Shown: piece after piece, positions 25,072 to 45,302 of the stretch | How the letters are laid out: every line of letters begins with the position of its first letter | Position numbering within the stretch: position 1 is the stretch's first letter | Assembly: GCA_003260075.1 (NCBI GenBank) | Contig: QLIY01000333.1 | Span: 7,400-71,399, forward strand | DNA: 64,000 nt | Origin: Phallusia mammillata | Lineage: Eukaryota; Chordata; Ascidiacea; Phlebobranchia; Ascidiidae | Direction of reading: 5' to 3' | Program-made: the position numbers and the translations under genes | The notes under the pieces: generated by a model | Databases searched by the model: none | What the model was told of the DNA's origin: nothing | What the model saw: only the letters and a program-made list of their open reading frames with translations

Positions 25072-26936
25072 CTTTCTACGGCGTACAGCAATAAATGCGC
25101 AGATCAAGTGAGACAAAAAGCAAATTTCAAATTTGTTAAAGCTACCAATACACTAAAGTTATGTCAATCCAAATCAATGTAAATTTTAATGTACCTGGAA
25201 TGCATTTCACCACATTAAAAAAGTTATCCAAAAAATTGTTACAGAATGTGTAGGAGCAACGGTAAATGCAATTTAAACACATACAATTTTAATTTAAACA
25301 CATAAAAGTACATGAGAAGACAAAAGAACGGACAAACTCTATACAAAGGTATTAACAGCTTATTTCGCAGAGAATGTACGTTACACCCCATTAAGTTATT
25401 GCAAAAGTGTTGTTTTGTGTGGTCAGCTGTATTACACAATAATCGTCTTTTGACTCACGTAGCTTGCATTGTTACTTTGTTACGCAGGTTATTTTCACCA
25501 CAGCCAGTCAACAGGTCTGTCTCAGTGTCTATAATCAACGCTTTGCACATTGCATAATTTAAAAGCGGTGTCTGCCCTTTGTTTGGCTTTCTCCAAGCTA
25601 ATGATCATATGTTGGAACTATTTTAACAGACAAAACTTGTATGTATGCAATGAGAATGATGTATTTTATAAGCGCACAACCTTTTGACATTTCAAACCAA
25701 ACTTCAACTACCATTTTGTACCCTTTTTCTCACACAAAGCTCTTTGCAAACATTTTTATAAAACATTAGCTGTTTAAACCAGTGGCTTGCACAGAACAAG
25801 CTCCTTGAGGCAAATTTCGACAAGCACTGAGTTTAACTGGTACTGATAATAATGATAACAATCAAACATTGTTTCTTTCTCAGTCAACCAAAAATCACAA
25901 TTCGTTGACTTATTTTAAAGAACAGTTTCATTATTGCAGTTTCCAACTCAATCTGGATCAAACAGCACATTTAAATTGAAGTCTAACTTTCAGTTTGACC
26001 AATCCTGACAATCTACCACCTACAGTCACCAAAAACCTGCTGTTCTACCTTTTAAACAACTGTACCTTATTCAGCGCTTGACTTGCAACAGAACTTTCAA
26101 GGCTGCATACCGTACAACGCTGTTCTAAGTCTGTTACCAATAAATGTAATTTTCTTGTCTTCGTTGCGTTTCTCTCTGATATTGATCGACTGGCAGATGC
26201 CAAGCAAGTGAAGAAGCTTGCTTCTACCTTCAGAACAGGCTCTTGACGGTCGTTGGCAAATCATTGTACCACAGATGTGTTCAGGTCTTGAGACTGCTGT
26301 TTCGTTAGCCAGTATGCAGTAGCATTTGTGTGTTCTGCACGCTTTTTTACTGCAAGGGTTATTTTGTACAGTGGCGTTGCGGTTTAAATGTGAATGTTTT
26401 TGAATGGTTGGAGCGTTAAGTAATGTTTGCTCGTTTATTGTTGCATTTGAATTGTTGTCACGATGTTGTATTAAGATAAAATAGCGATTTGAACAGAAAA
26501 CATTCAACGGTTTTGTGATAGGTATTTTAGAGTTAGACTATGTCTGTTTTATGAAATGCTTTTATAATTATTAGAACAGTACAAACTAAAACACACATTT
26601 TTGAAAGCGTTTTATTTTAGAAAGTTATAGAAAGCTGATTTTTGAGTTGTTTTCCTTTGTGTAGATGTGCAAACGAAAACAAAACTTACAAAAGCCTGTA
26701 AACTATTGGTTGATGATGTTTTGAGCAATGTAAAAACTACAAGTATGCAGACTGCGAGCAATAGATTGTGTGTATTCATCATTCAAAATGTAAACAAGAG
26801 CAGTTGAAAAATTAATATTTCATGCCTTTGCTGCGTTCAGTCCACAAAGGCCTAATACACGCTTCATTGCATTAAAATATTTACACATATAGTCTTTATT
26901 ATATTCCCAGCAACTGTTAGGAACGAATTAACAAAC
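25072..26936. promoter_or_regulatory. Shared upstream region of divergent GABA-A beta and alpha genes
   Basis: 1.87 kb between the two start codons, in the only interval where both genes could be started. It has no homopolymer junctions and no recognisable transposon. A 136-codon open frame on the minus strand (26507-26097), rich in Cys, has no recognisable similarity and may be chance or 5' UTR. No promoter motif can be named with confidence; the regulatory role is inferred from position. Confidence 0.55.
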
Positions 26937-27700
26937 ATGTTTGCAGTTTTGAAATCAATGAGGACTGTTATTTTTTGTTTCGTTACAATTTTAGCGTTTT
27001 CATGCGCCATGGCTCCAAACGGACAAAGGTAAGCAGTAGACTGAAATTTGGATAGTCAACTTTATGTTAATCTCGTTTTGGTTAAAAACAGCGGACGTCG
27101 TTCTTTTCTTTTTCAATTGAGAAATTAACGTACCTCAAACAAACAGTTTGACCAAAATAAGTCAACGTTTTTTTCTTATTTTTAACAGCTAAGTTTTTGG
27201 CTAAAAATATTTTCTTGAATCCGATTGATTTAAATATTTTTTGTACACTTTTGTTAACTATTTTCATCATAAATTGGCTTGGCATGAAAAGAAAAATCCC
27301 ACTTTAAATAACACCACGGTTGCAGACCGCACAGTCGGTGCTGATCGTAAGATCAATAATTTGGTCCAAGAATAAATTGAAGTAAATTGGATCTAGCACC
27401 AGCGTATTGATTAAAAACGTGCGTGAAAATTCTTCCCATGCTGTAACTGTGTATTGTATCTCATCTGGTCTGTTTTATTTATTTACTTCACATGTATTTT
27501 TGTAGGCGATAACTGCGAAAGTTTAAACGTAGCCTATTTCTGTTGCTGTTTAAGCTTTCGTATTTAGCGAACTTGGATAACTTAAAAAAAGTTGTGATAT
27601 TTAGTCCACCTTTTGTACAAACTTTTGTATTTAATATAAGTACGGATAAAAAGTTTAAGCAACAATAAAAATAATAATACAAGCCAACCATTAGTAAGTA

Positions 27701-27743
<43 letters not shown>

Positions 27744-30700
27744 AACGAAAAAGAGATGGATCGACAAGCAAGTGTACTACAAAATGTACATTAATTAAAT
27801 TATTAAAAGACCAAATGATTCTCTTCTTATTTTCTAAAATTTATTTTTCTGAAACAAATTCCAAAAAATACTGAAACTTTGGCCAGTTTGCAGTTCAAAC
27901 TAATGTACGTCTGACTAAAAGTGTAACTTCAATTCACATACATTGATCTACTGGTAAAAACTAATTAATGCCTAATTTAACGCGTTTAAGCGAGATAAAA
28001 AAAAACATCTTGGTGTGTTATTAGTTATTACTGCATTAGCAAATTGAGAAAAAACTATAAAATGAAACATTACAGATGTTAATGACCTATCATTTGTACA
28101 TTATTCAGAACTGACACAAACATTCGTAATCGGGCCAGTTTGAGGAGGAAACAGAAAGGCGAAGAACGGACTTGTACGAGAAAAGTGTGTCCTGAAGACA
28201 TCACAGAAACTATGGATACATTTCTACTCAACTACGACAACAGGATCAGGCCTGGTTTTAACGGTCAGCTGGTTTATGATGGTGTAGTGAAAAATTATAA
28301 TGAATAGTGAAACATTTTGGCTGAGTACGCTGTTGATTAGTACTACCGCGTTTTTGATCACCTTAATTGAAAACACGTTGGTGTTTATTAATAGTTTGCA
28401 TAAAGTTAAACTTTTAATACAAGAAGAAAACACACATATAAAATTTTGACGAGTTCCGTGCAATTAAAAAATAAATTCGGATTTGGTAAAACTTTTGAAT
28501 GATGTTGTTTTCTCCTTTAAAAAAAATCACAACCAATTGCAAACCAGGACTCGTAATTAAGTTAGCAACCAACAACATCTTCAATATTAACAACATCTTC
28601 AATATTACCTTTTTTAAATTTAATATGAATTGTCACGAACCCAATGGCTTGTTGTCAGTTGTAAGACCACGTCGGTGTCAAACTTAATTAGTGGTCTGAA
28701 GAATGATCGTTCGGTTTGACACAAACCCAATGACGTTCATGTGGACCTAACGTTGCTGTTTGTAACTGTTAGACTACATGATTAAAAAAAGGTTCATCTT
28801 ACACACTTTTAATATTATTTTACTCTGAAAATATATTTTCTTGCTGATATTTTTAAATGGTAAACAAAGCAACACTGTGACGTCATCATTTTAAGATTTT
28901 GACGTCACACACCAATCATGCAAATTTTCCAAACTGCTTTTAAAGAAACTTTTTCTTTAATCTCGGACTGCTTAGCCTTAGGATATGTTTTGACGCTTTT
29001 ACGTATTTTACAGAGGGACCAACCAAAGTGTACAGCTACTTTTACGTAACAGGCTTTGGGCCAGCGTCCGAGCAGGATATGGAATACACGATGGACATGT
29101 TTTTCCGCCAAAAGTAAGCAAATTATTTTTTCAGCTAACATCGAGCCCTATTTTTGCCCGAAGGCCCGACAACTTTTTTTCAGTGTTTCCCAAATTTTTC
29201 AAGCACGCAGCACATCAAATAATTAATGTTCTTTCGCGGAAAATTTTGTAGAACAAAAAAAAACACAAAAAAATTGTAAAAATAATTTGCCAAAAAATAA
29301 TAATTTGCAAAATTACTTAAAATTTTGATAGCAAATGAAAAACAAAACCCCCCCCCCAGCATTTAAATTATTTGGAATTTTCCGCAGTGCACTAATGTGC
29401 TGAAGAACTTAGTTTGGAAATCGATGTTTTGAAAACATATCTTTTCGATTTGCGAAAAAAGTTATTCGTAAATTTAATTAGAATTTAGGCAACTTTTTAT
29501 TATTTTCCCTACATGTGTTTTCCATTGCAACATAGGTTTATATTCAATATGCGCAAAAACATGTTAATCCCATAGGTGTACATCGCAACGGCAGAACGCT
29601 TAACAAAAATAACTTTAAATAAAAAAGTAGGCCCCCCCCCCGTGTTTCCCAAATTTTTCAAGCACGCAGCACATCAAATAATTAATGTTATTTCGCGGAA
29701 AATTTTGTAGAACAAAAAACACTTTTGCCAAAAAAAAAATAATTTGCAAAATTACTTACATAAAATTTTGATAGCAAATGAAAAACAAAATCAAAAACAG
29801 AATTCTAGCGTTTCTATTCACACCCACATTTTGTCAATAACCTTAAAAAGAACAAAAGAAAAGCATTTAAATTATTTGGAATTTTCCGCAGTGCACTAAT
29901 GTGCTGAAGCACTTAGTTTGGAAATCGATGTTTTGAAAACATATCTCTTCGATTTGCGAAAAAAGTTATTCGTAAATTTAAATAGAATTTAGGCAACTTT
30001 TTATTATTTTCTCTACATGTGTTTTCCATTGCAACATAGGTTTATATTCAATATGCGCAAGTACGTTGCAGAACGCATGGTAAAAATAACTTTAAATAAT
30101 AAAGTAGGTCACATTTTAAAAGCATATGAGTATTTATCAAGGGAATCCAAAATAACGACGACAACAAAAATATTTTCGGAAACACTTTTTTCTTTTTGCC
30201 CGTAGACGAGATGTAAATTGTAAATTCATTAGTCATCGACGTCAGACAACGAATTGTCATTATTGCGTCATAGAGCGTATTTTCACTGGCGACCACAGAC
30301 AGAATACCTACGTTTTCTGTTTCTGCAGATCTTATGCATAATTTATGTCCGTCTAAATTTGCTCCCTGAGAATAATATGTCGGGCCTTTGCTGTGTGCCA
30401 GTTTAATTTTGAACCGTAGCGGCATTTATTAATCTATATCCACGAGAAAACGTCTTCTCTGAACTATGCGGTTATGTTAATTAGAGACGAAATCAACCAA
30501 GGGATTGTTTGTTATGTTGGATTCCAATCAAATAGAATTTTGACACGCTTAAGAAAATACTCATTCAGAAAATGATGCTCTAATAGAAAAAAAATATAGG
30601 TTCGGACTGGAAAAGGCTATTTTACGCCATGATTTGGCACCTATATACCAGTATAAACCATGCCCAGCACTAGGATATTAGTTTTTGGCTTTTAGCTGTA

Positions 30701-33700
30701 ATTGTTTTTCCATTTTCAAGATGGCGAGATGATCGTCTAGCTTTCAAGGACATGAACAAGAACATCACAGAGCTAAAGTTAAACAACAAGATGGTTCAAA
30801 TGTTGTGGACACCCGATAGTTTCTTTCGAAACGGCAAGAAGTCGATTGCACACAACATAACAGTCCCAAATCGGCTACTTCGAATTGACCCTGAAGGAAA
30901 CATACTTTACACAATGAGGTGAAGTTTAATAAACGTTTGTCATAACAGTGTTTCAAAAAATATTTTCAGTAAAACTACCATCGCTAATAAATCGATAAAA
31001 GTGATCAGCGATACTTGAATTGTGTCATACATGATTTTATCGGAAAAATGCTTCATCTGTAGATTGACAATCAAAGCAAAATGCCCCATGATTTTGATTG
31101 ATTTTCCCATGGATGTACATACTTGTCATCTGGTATACGGAAGCTACGGTTACACTAAAGTAAGTTTATTAACGAAAACGAGTAATAATTAACCGGTAAA
31201 ACAAAAAACACATATATGTTTGTCACAACAACCCGTGAACTCCAAACTATTTGCTGCAAGGTGCCCATGATTATTTCATGATTCGCGATTTAAATAGGCT
31301 TCTGTTTCAGCTATTCGAGCGAGCTGTGCCCTATAGTGTTGCATGATCTAGAAACATGACTTAACCTTCAGACTGAAATAAAAACAAAGAGAATAACTGT
31401 AGACCGTTTGATCCCACTCTTTAACACAAAGACGGCCGTTGAAAATTATTTCTTTTTCAGGTGCTAGGACTGGCCTAGAAAAAGTGTTTTTTTAACGATC
31501 ATGTCCAGACAACTGTAAACCTTTCATCCCCAATTTTAACACAAGCTCCACCCTTTAAAATTCAGGTTTTAATGCTTTTTTGAAGGATCAAGTTCAGTTT
31601 ATTTGGTACGAGGACAATGATACACAGCCAGTAGATGTCCCACAATCGTCATCGAGATTGAACCAGTTTGAACTCATCAACTATACTTGGAAATCGGACG
31701 TCATTTTTACCGTATCAGGTTATACACATTATATATACATGAGGGGTAAAAGGGCATCAAAAAATAACAGGAGCTGTTTTTTCGAACTTTAACTGCACTA
31801 GTTCATATGTTTGTTCTATAGGATTAGAAACTGCATGAAAGCAATAAAATAGAGCAATGCTTCAGATTTATTGCTAATAATTACTTATTTTACACTAGTT
31901 AACACGACCTAACTCTTGTCACAAGCTGTAGCCTACTGATGAAACCTTATAGTTCGAAACAAAGGGCACTGCCTGCAGCTTATCATTTATTGGCTTTCAT
32001 GCTTTTATATTAAATCACAGATTTGTTAAAACATGCCTTGTTAATTTTTTTGTTAATTATATTGGTCTGCTTTTTAGCTTTTCTTTTATTGTTTTCTGTA
32101 GGCGAGTATTCCGTTCTTGAAACGAAGTTCCATTTAAAACGTCAAATGGGCTATTACGTCATTCAAACTTACGTACCGTGCGTTCTTATCGTCATTTTGT
32201 CACAGGTAAATACAAAGTTAGATTGTACTTTTGCGGTCTTACGAATGTTTATGACACCATAATGGCTCCGAGTTTTTCGGCGCCATAAACAAACATACCG
32301 ATTCTATTTGAATAAGATTTTAGAGGCTGACGATGCCAGAATAGGCGTTATATATAAATAAATAAATATATATATAATATTGCATTTAGATTTCGTTTTG
32401 GATTAACAAGGAAGCCGTCCCTGCAAGAACTGTTTCTGGTAAGTTAAACCTGACATACTTTTTACAATTTTAGCGATATCTTGCATACAAAATAGTCGAA
32501 CAGTCACTTCCTAATATATACCTATTTTAAAGGAATTATGACTGTTCTTAACTTGACAACACTAAGTATTAGCACAAGACAGTCTCTGCCCAAGGTTGCT
32601 TACGCTACTGCTCTGGATTGGTACATGGCGGTCTGTTTCGCGTTCTGCTTCGCTGCACTTATCGAGTTCGCTTCAGGTAAACAATATCGGCTGTGGATAA
32701 AATTTTACTTTGTTATATCACAGAGTTAGTTAAACCTATCACAACTATTTTGTTCGAATTATAACACGATTAACAAAAAATTCACTAGAAACAATCAGTT
32801 ATTAGTTTTATACAGTAAAACACTTGGTTAATCCGGACCCGTTTGAACCCATAAATATGTCCGGATTAAGCAAAGATCCGATTAACTGATGTCAATTAGT
32901 TAAAGTTATACCACATCACAAATTATTGGTACCTCGAGTTTTGTCCGAATTAGGCAAAGATCCAGAAAAAGCAAACATGATGTTTACTTGCAGTACATTA
33001 CTTTCATCTACAAGTGGAAAAGTCAAGTCAAAAAGATGACAGTTCAGAGGCCAATATGTTTCATTACTGTGCTGCGTTTCGGAAAAGGTAAAGTTTATTC
33101 ATCAGTAAACATACCTACAGCTCATACGACTTCAAAAAACAAATCAACAAAAATATATTCCGTGACAATTCTTGAATTTGCCTTTTCAGACCCTACTAGG
33201 AATTCAAAAAAAATTATGTAACAAACAAATCCATATATTGAACATAATACTAGTGTTGCTTGTTTAGGCTGATAGAGATACGACGCGGTGAAGGTCATAT
33301 GAAGGTGAACCTGCGCGATTTATTCAAGATGGCGTCGGGAATGCAGTTGGATCGAAAAAAAGATTTTGAATATTACCTACGTCGCTTAGCGGGTTTTATA
33401 TTGCCTCGTAAGTCATAAGTTAATGAGAACCCCGGTAAAATTGTTTGTTTGTTGTACGTTACAAGGCCACAAGCAGACCTTAGGCTTTGCGCAAAGTTAG
33501 CTAATGTTTCATGCAAAGATTATGTCCAAAACATTGTTGAAAAATTATTAAAATAGACAAAATACACGGACTTCAAATTAAAAAGTCATTCCTGCCTTAG
33601 TTTATAATTTCAAATGAATAACTTTATAGTGAGGGCCCACTTTTTGAAGATAAGAAAAAAAAACGCTTCAACAATAAACCTTGTACAAATGCAACTCGTG

Positions 33701-34885
33701 ATTTTTTCACGGTGTTCGAATCCAGGACGGTCCCGAAATGACTCTCGAGTTTTTTTATGTCTATATATATGGTTCTGGCGCGACGGACCATTTTCCTGCC
33801 CTGTTTATAGAGGCGTGTGGAGATCTTTTGTGACCTCGTGTGGCCAGAATGCCTTGCATTGGCAACCACTACCTTATTGCCATGTCTTATCTGCACATTA
33901 ATTATAATTAATTGATAATTATCAATTTTTGGTATTGCCTCTTGTAAATAGTACACTTGTTTGGTTTTGTACCTTGAGAGATAATTTAACTTTCAATTAT
34001 TTGGATGTTGTACCTTACAGGTCATTGGCTGAGTGAAATGAGTCCGAGAAAAATGGACGTGAACGCCTCGGACGTAAAACTGGCTCAGAAGCTTCTAGAC
34101 GCAGCGGAAGATCAAATAAATGAAGTCACCCGATCGCAGGTTTGTTATAAGTTTCTATATGCTCCTACTTTAATGAAAATCAAAGCTTAACCAACAGAGA
34201 GTTAAACATAAAAGTAGGCCTATATGATTCATTATTGAGCGGTTGCAAGCATTTTAACCAGGGAGTCGAACCGCTTGTTCAGGTTCGATTCGGGTTCGCT
34301 TCGTTTTTAAGGTTCTTCAGTGCGCCGTTTTGAAAAAAAATCACAAAATATGAAACAGACTGCATTTTTTACTGGTTCGGTTCCGATCCAACGCCAAACA
34401 AAATATAGGGTTCAACTTCGGTTCGGGTTTTTAGAAAATCGTAGTTAGCAGTTCGGGTTTAAAGAAATTAACCGCTTAAACCGATTCACGGGTTCGGGTT
34501 CAGTTCCGGTTCGACTCCCCCCCCCCCCTTAACAATCACATTCTGGCAATTGCGCTGTTAAAAATGTGAGTGTTTCTGCTTGTATTTTATCGTTTTTAAC
34601 TACCGTTTTTTATTTGACCATTTTAAGGACGATCAAGTAATTGTCTGTACCTTATTAACAAAGAAAGCCTCTAATACTGCTGAATGACTAACTTAAAACG
34701 CAACATCTTGAAAACAGAGTCAAATGTGTCAACTGAAACTTTTCTTTACACAGGGCGGAGTTAACCGAATCGACCGGGTTTCACGCGTCGCTTTCCCGCT
34801 GGCGTTTTTCTTTTTCAACGGCATCTACTGGTTTGTTTACCTATCGCACCAAGCCCACGAGGTGGCGCACAGGCTCAACCCTTGA
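26937..34885 (+). CDS. GABRA: GABA-A receptor alpha-type subunit (Cys-loop chloride channel)
   Basis: Partner of the beta subunit in the GABA-gated chloride channel. Exons: 26937-27028, 28109-28263, 29014-29113, 30721-30918, 31063-31159, 31586-31718, 32102-32205, 32390-32438, 32533-32676, 32994-33087, 33268-33407, 34021-34139, 34754-34885; all phases fit, 518 aa. Signal peptide begins [16 protein letters not shown]. Markers: [21 protein letters not shown] (loop D), [11 protein letters not shown] (loop A region, Arg where benzodiazepine-sensitive alphas have His), Cys loop C-13-C in exon 31063, [17 protein letters not shown] (TM1), [10 protein letters not shown] then [20 protein letters not shown] (TM2 with alpha-type Pro), [15 protein letters not shown] (TM3), and TM4 [19 protein letters not shown] near the end. 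VAYATALDW and SQISFWI favour alpha over gamma. The cytoplasmic loop is about 120 residues and basic. Confidence 0.95.
27704..27741. repeat. C38 homopolymer
   Basis: 38 C in a row in the first intron of the alpha subunit gene. Confidence 0.9.
29185..30110 (+). repeat. Direct repeat, about 420-bp copies, around C10 at 29632-29641
   Basis: The segment starting TGTTTCCCAAATTTTTCAAG at about 29183 recurs from 29643. The first copy contains another C10 run (29348-29357) exactly where about 70 bases of the second copy are absent, so the run stands in for lost sequence. All in an alpha-gene intron. Confidence 0.8.
32812..32965. mobile_element. Tigger/pogo-like MITE fragment
   Basis: Begins TA-CAGTAAAACACTTGGTTAA followed by TCCGGACCCGTTTG and internal TCCGGATTAAGCAAAGATC. 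It shares these words with elements near 47946, 54231, 54449 and 62622. It lies in an alpha-gene intron next to exon 32994. Confidence 0.55.
34259..34516. mobile_element. hAT-like MITE with GGGAGTCGAACCG ends
   Basis: The left end CAGGGAGTCGAACCG is matched by CGGTTCGACTCCC at the right, where a C12 run (34517-34528) replaces the true end. The target-site duplication is therefore unreadable. It lies in the last intron of the alpha subunit gene. Confidence 0.5.
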
Positions 34886-35983
34886 AAGATCAAGATTTGT
34901 TAGTTTTTCTTATCAAGAACTCTCCGCAGCATATGGACACATGAATGCGCTTCGGTTTAGGGTGTTGTGTATTTGTGCAAAATTGTTAAGAAACGTCAAT
35001 CAAAATAGAATGTTTTACTGCAAACAGAATAACTACAGGTTAAGCATGAAACGAACAAGCATACTTCAGTCCTTTGCTCAAAAAGTAAAGTAATTTGGTA
35101 TAGCCCAGGCTTTTTGGAGTTAGTATTTATTGGTACCCTACTGGAACCAAGGTTGTAAGTCGGGCCGGGTTTGAAGATAAAAAACGGGCCAACCGGACAC
35201 ATTTGTGTAGCATTTTCACCAAATTTCCGACCTAATTCTTTCGTTTCTAATATGGTTTAAGCCAGGTTTTGGGCTCTGGCCCTTCTACAACTTAAATTGG
35301 AACACAGCAACTCAAGCTTTTGTAATTTTGTGGTTTGGTAATGACACTTCACAGGTATATATATTTGGCTGAAACCCCTGCTAGGACAGAGGTTGCAAAT
35401 TTGAATCCAATCACATCAAATGCTCAACTTATTCCTGCCTGTTACTTTTCCAGGAGATGTTCCTTCATTGCAGCTAATTAATAGATTTTGGAAAAACTGC
35501 TTCTGTTTACTTTGTGGCTTTTTCCTGTGTATTTTTTCTGAACAATCTTGTATTTGCGTCTTAGAGAGACAGACTCGTACGAACGACATTTCGGAACACA
35601 TGAAAATAATATTAAAGACAAAAACCAGCGGGGTTATCACAATTACGCAGAATTTTCACAACCCTAATGCAGAGATTGCATTTAAGCGATATATCCCAGC
35701 AGCGAAAGGTAAACTCCACGGAGACAATAGCACTGTCGTTAGATTTCTGCTCAAAAAGAAAGTTACGTTTCGAAGTATACCATAAACTTGTTACCGATGG
35801 CATGAAACTGTGCATTTGCCAAAAAGATACTCATAAATAAATATTAATGTTATTTTGCACACAATAAACATCAGTATATTGGGCCCACCTTAGCTGAATT
35901 GGAAGGGCAAAAATAAACGAGTAAGGCTTTATATTTGCTTTTGAACTTACAAACATTTTTTGGGGGCGTTAATGACGTCAGCA
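34886..35983. other. 3' region of GABA-A alpha gene and convergent gap to SDHA
   Basis: No further gene recognised. GGGCC-rich repeat remnants lie at about 35150-35290. Open frames on both strands at 35416-35815 resemble nothing known. AATAAA signals at 35836-35841 and 35863-35868 are the best candidates for the alpha gene 3' end. Confidence 0.55.
35863..35868 (+). terminator. Candidate poly(A) signal of the alpha subunit gene
   Basis: AATAAA about 980 bases after the stop codon. A second one lies at 35836-35841. Which is used cannot be told from sequence. Confidence 0.4.
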
Positions 35984-44287
<8,304 letters not shown>

Positions 44288-45302
44288 ACTGCATGCAACA
44301 TAAATAAATTTATTAACGTAACACCAGGCCAGCAGAGAGCCTACTGAAAAAAGTTACATTTTAGTTTTAAAAAGTAATAAAAACAATTTCAAAAACCTTG
44401 CCGGTTATGTTATGCAGTTATTAGTTAATCTGATGAAAAATTAAAACTGAATGACCTTACTTCGAGTCTCACGTTTGCAATATGATCATTGAACCGAAAC
44501 GATTATATAACACGATCAACAATAACGCACATTAACAAGCATAACATGAAAATAAGAATTTATTCTGAGTATATTTCGTAACTTATGCAGGCAGTATTTT
44601 ACGGAGCTGTGAACTTTCTTAGGTGTAAAATATTTACACATAAATATTGGGCTTTTAATGATCAAAAAATGACACAGCCAGTCGTCGGTCGTCAACCTAC
44701 TTCAATGCAAAAAACTTAATGGTAGGCGTTTAAATGTTTTTTGGTAGGTCACGTACGTAAGCCTGTTCAAAACTTTTAAACACAAAATTGATTGACATGC
44801 AGTTGCAAATTAGGTACTTCTGTAATTTTTTCACCCTCGGAAGTCAATTTATTCATAAATTTCTTATTCCACATTGGAATTAAAGGACTTGAAGGTCAGA
44901 TTTTGTCGTTGATTCAAGTCATCTAATATGCCAATCCTGAAAACATTTTAAATGTCCTCTTTTCCACACACAACGTACAATGTAATGAAAATTTGTTGAT
45001 TGCGACCGGGCTATAGTTATTATTTTGTTTTGTTGTTGACGACTAAAAGTATTTTGTTTGCTTTATAAAGCCATAGTTTAGATAAGAGAACTTATCTAAA
45101 AATCAACACATCACAATGGATTGTAACAACACCGCTATATGCGGTCATAATCTCTTAACAGTTAAAGGTTACATGTGACAAAAAGCAGCGATTTACACAG
45201 AAAATGTTGAAGCAGATATAGTTGTTAAGTTCGGACTACGTTAGTTAGGTTTTTTGTCGGACAAAAGTAGCAACATTTAGGTTTAAAAACTATGAAGTGA
45301 AA
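44288..45302. promoter_or_regulatory. Divergent intergenic region, SDHA / death-domain gene
   Basis: About 1.0 kb between the start codon of SDHA (minus) and that of the next gene (plus). AT-rich, free of homopolymer junctions and recognised transposons, with no further gene. It must hold the promoter or promoters of both genes; no specific motif is claimed. Confidence 0.55.

Noticed and set aside
26097..26507. 136-codon Cys-rich open frame on the minus strand between the GABA-A genes
   Set aside because: No recognisable family, no signal peptide or splice pattern. A frame of this length is not surprising in 64 kb; it is kept only as a note in the intergenic entry.
35416..35815. Overlapping 67-121-codon open frames on both strands after the alpha subunit gene
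   Set aside because: No similarity seen; probably 3' UTR or intergenic sequence.
44288..45302. A further small gene between SDHA and the death-domain gene
   Set aside because: No open frame with splice or start context and no similarity found on either strand.
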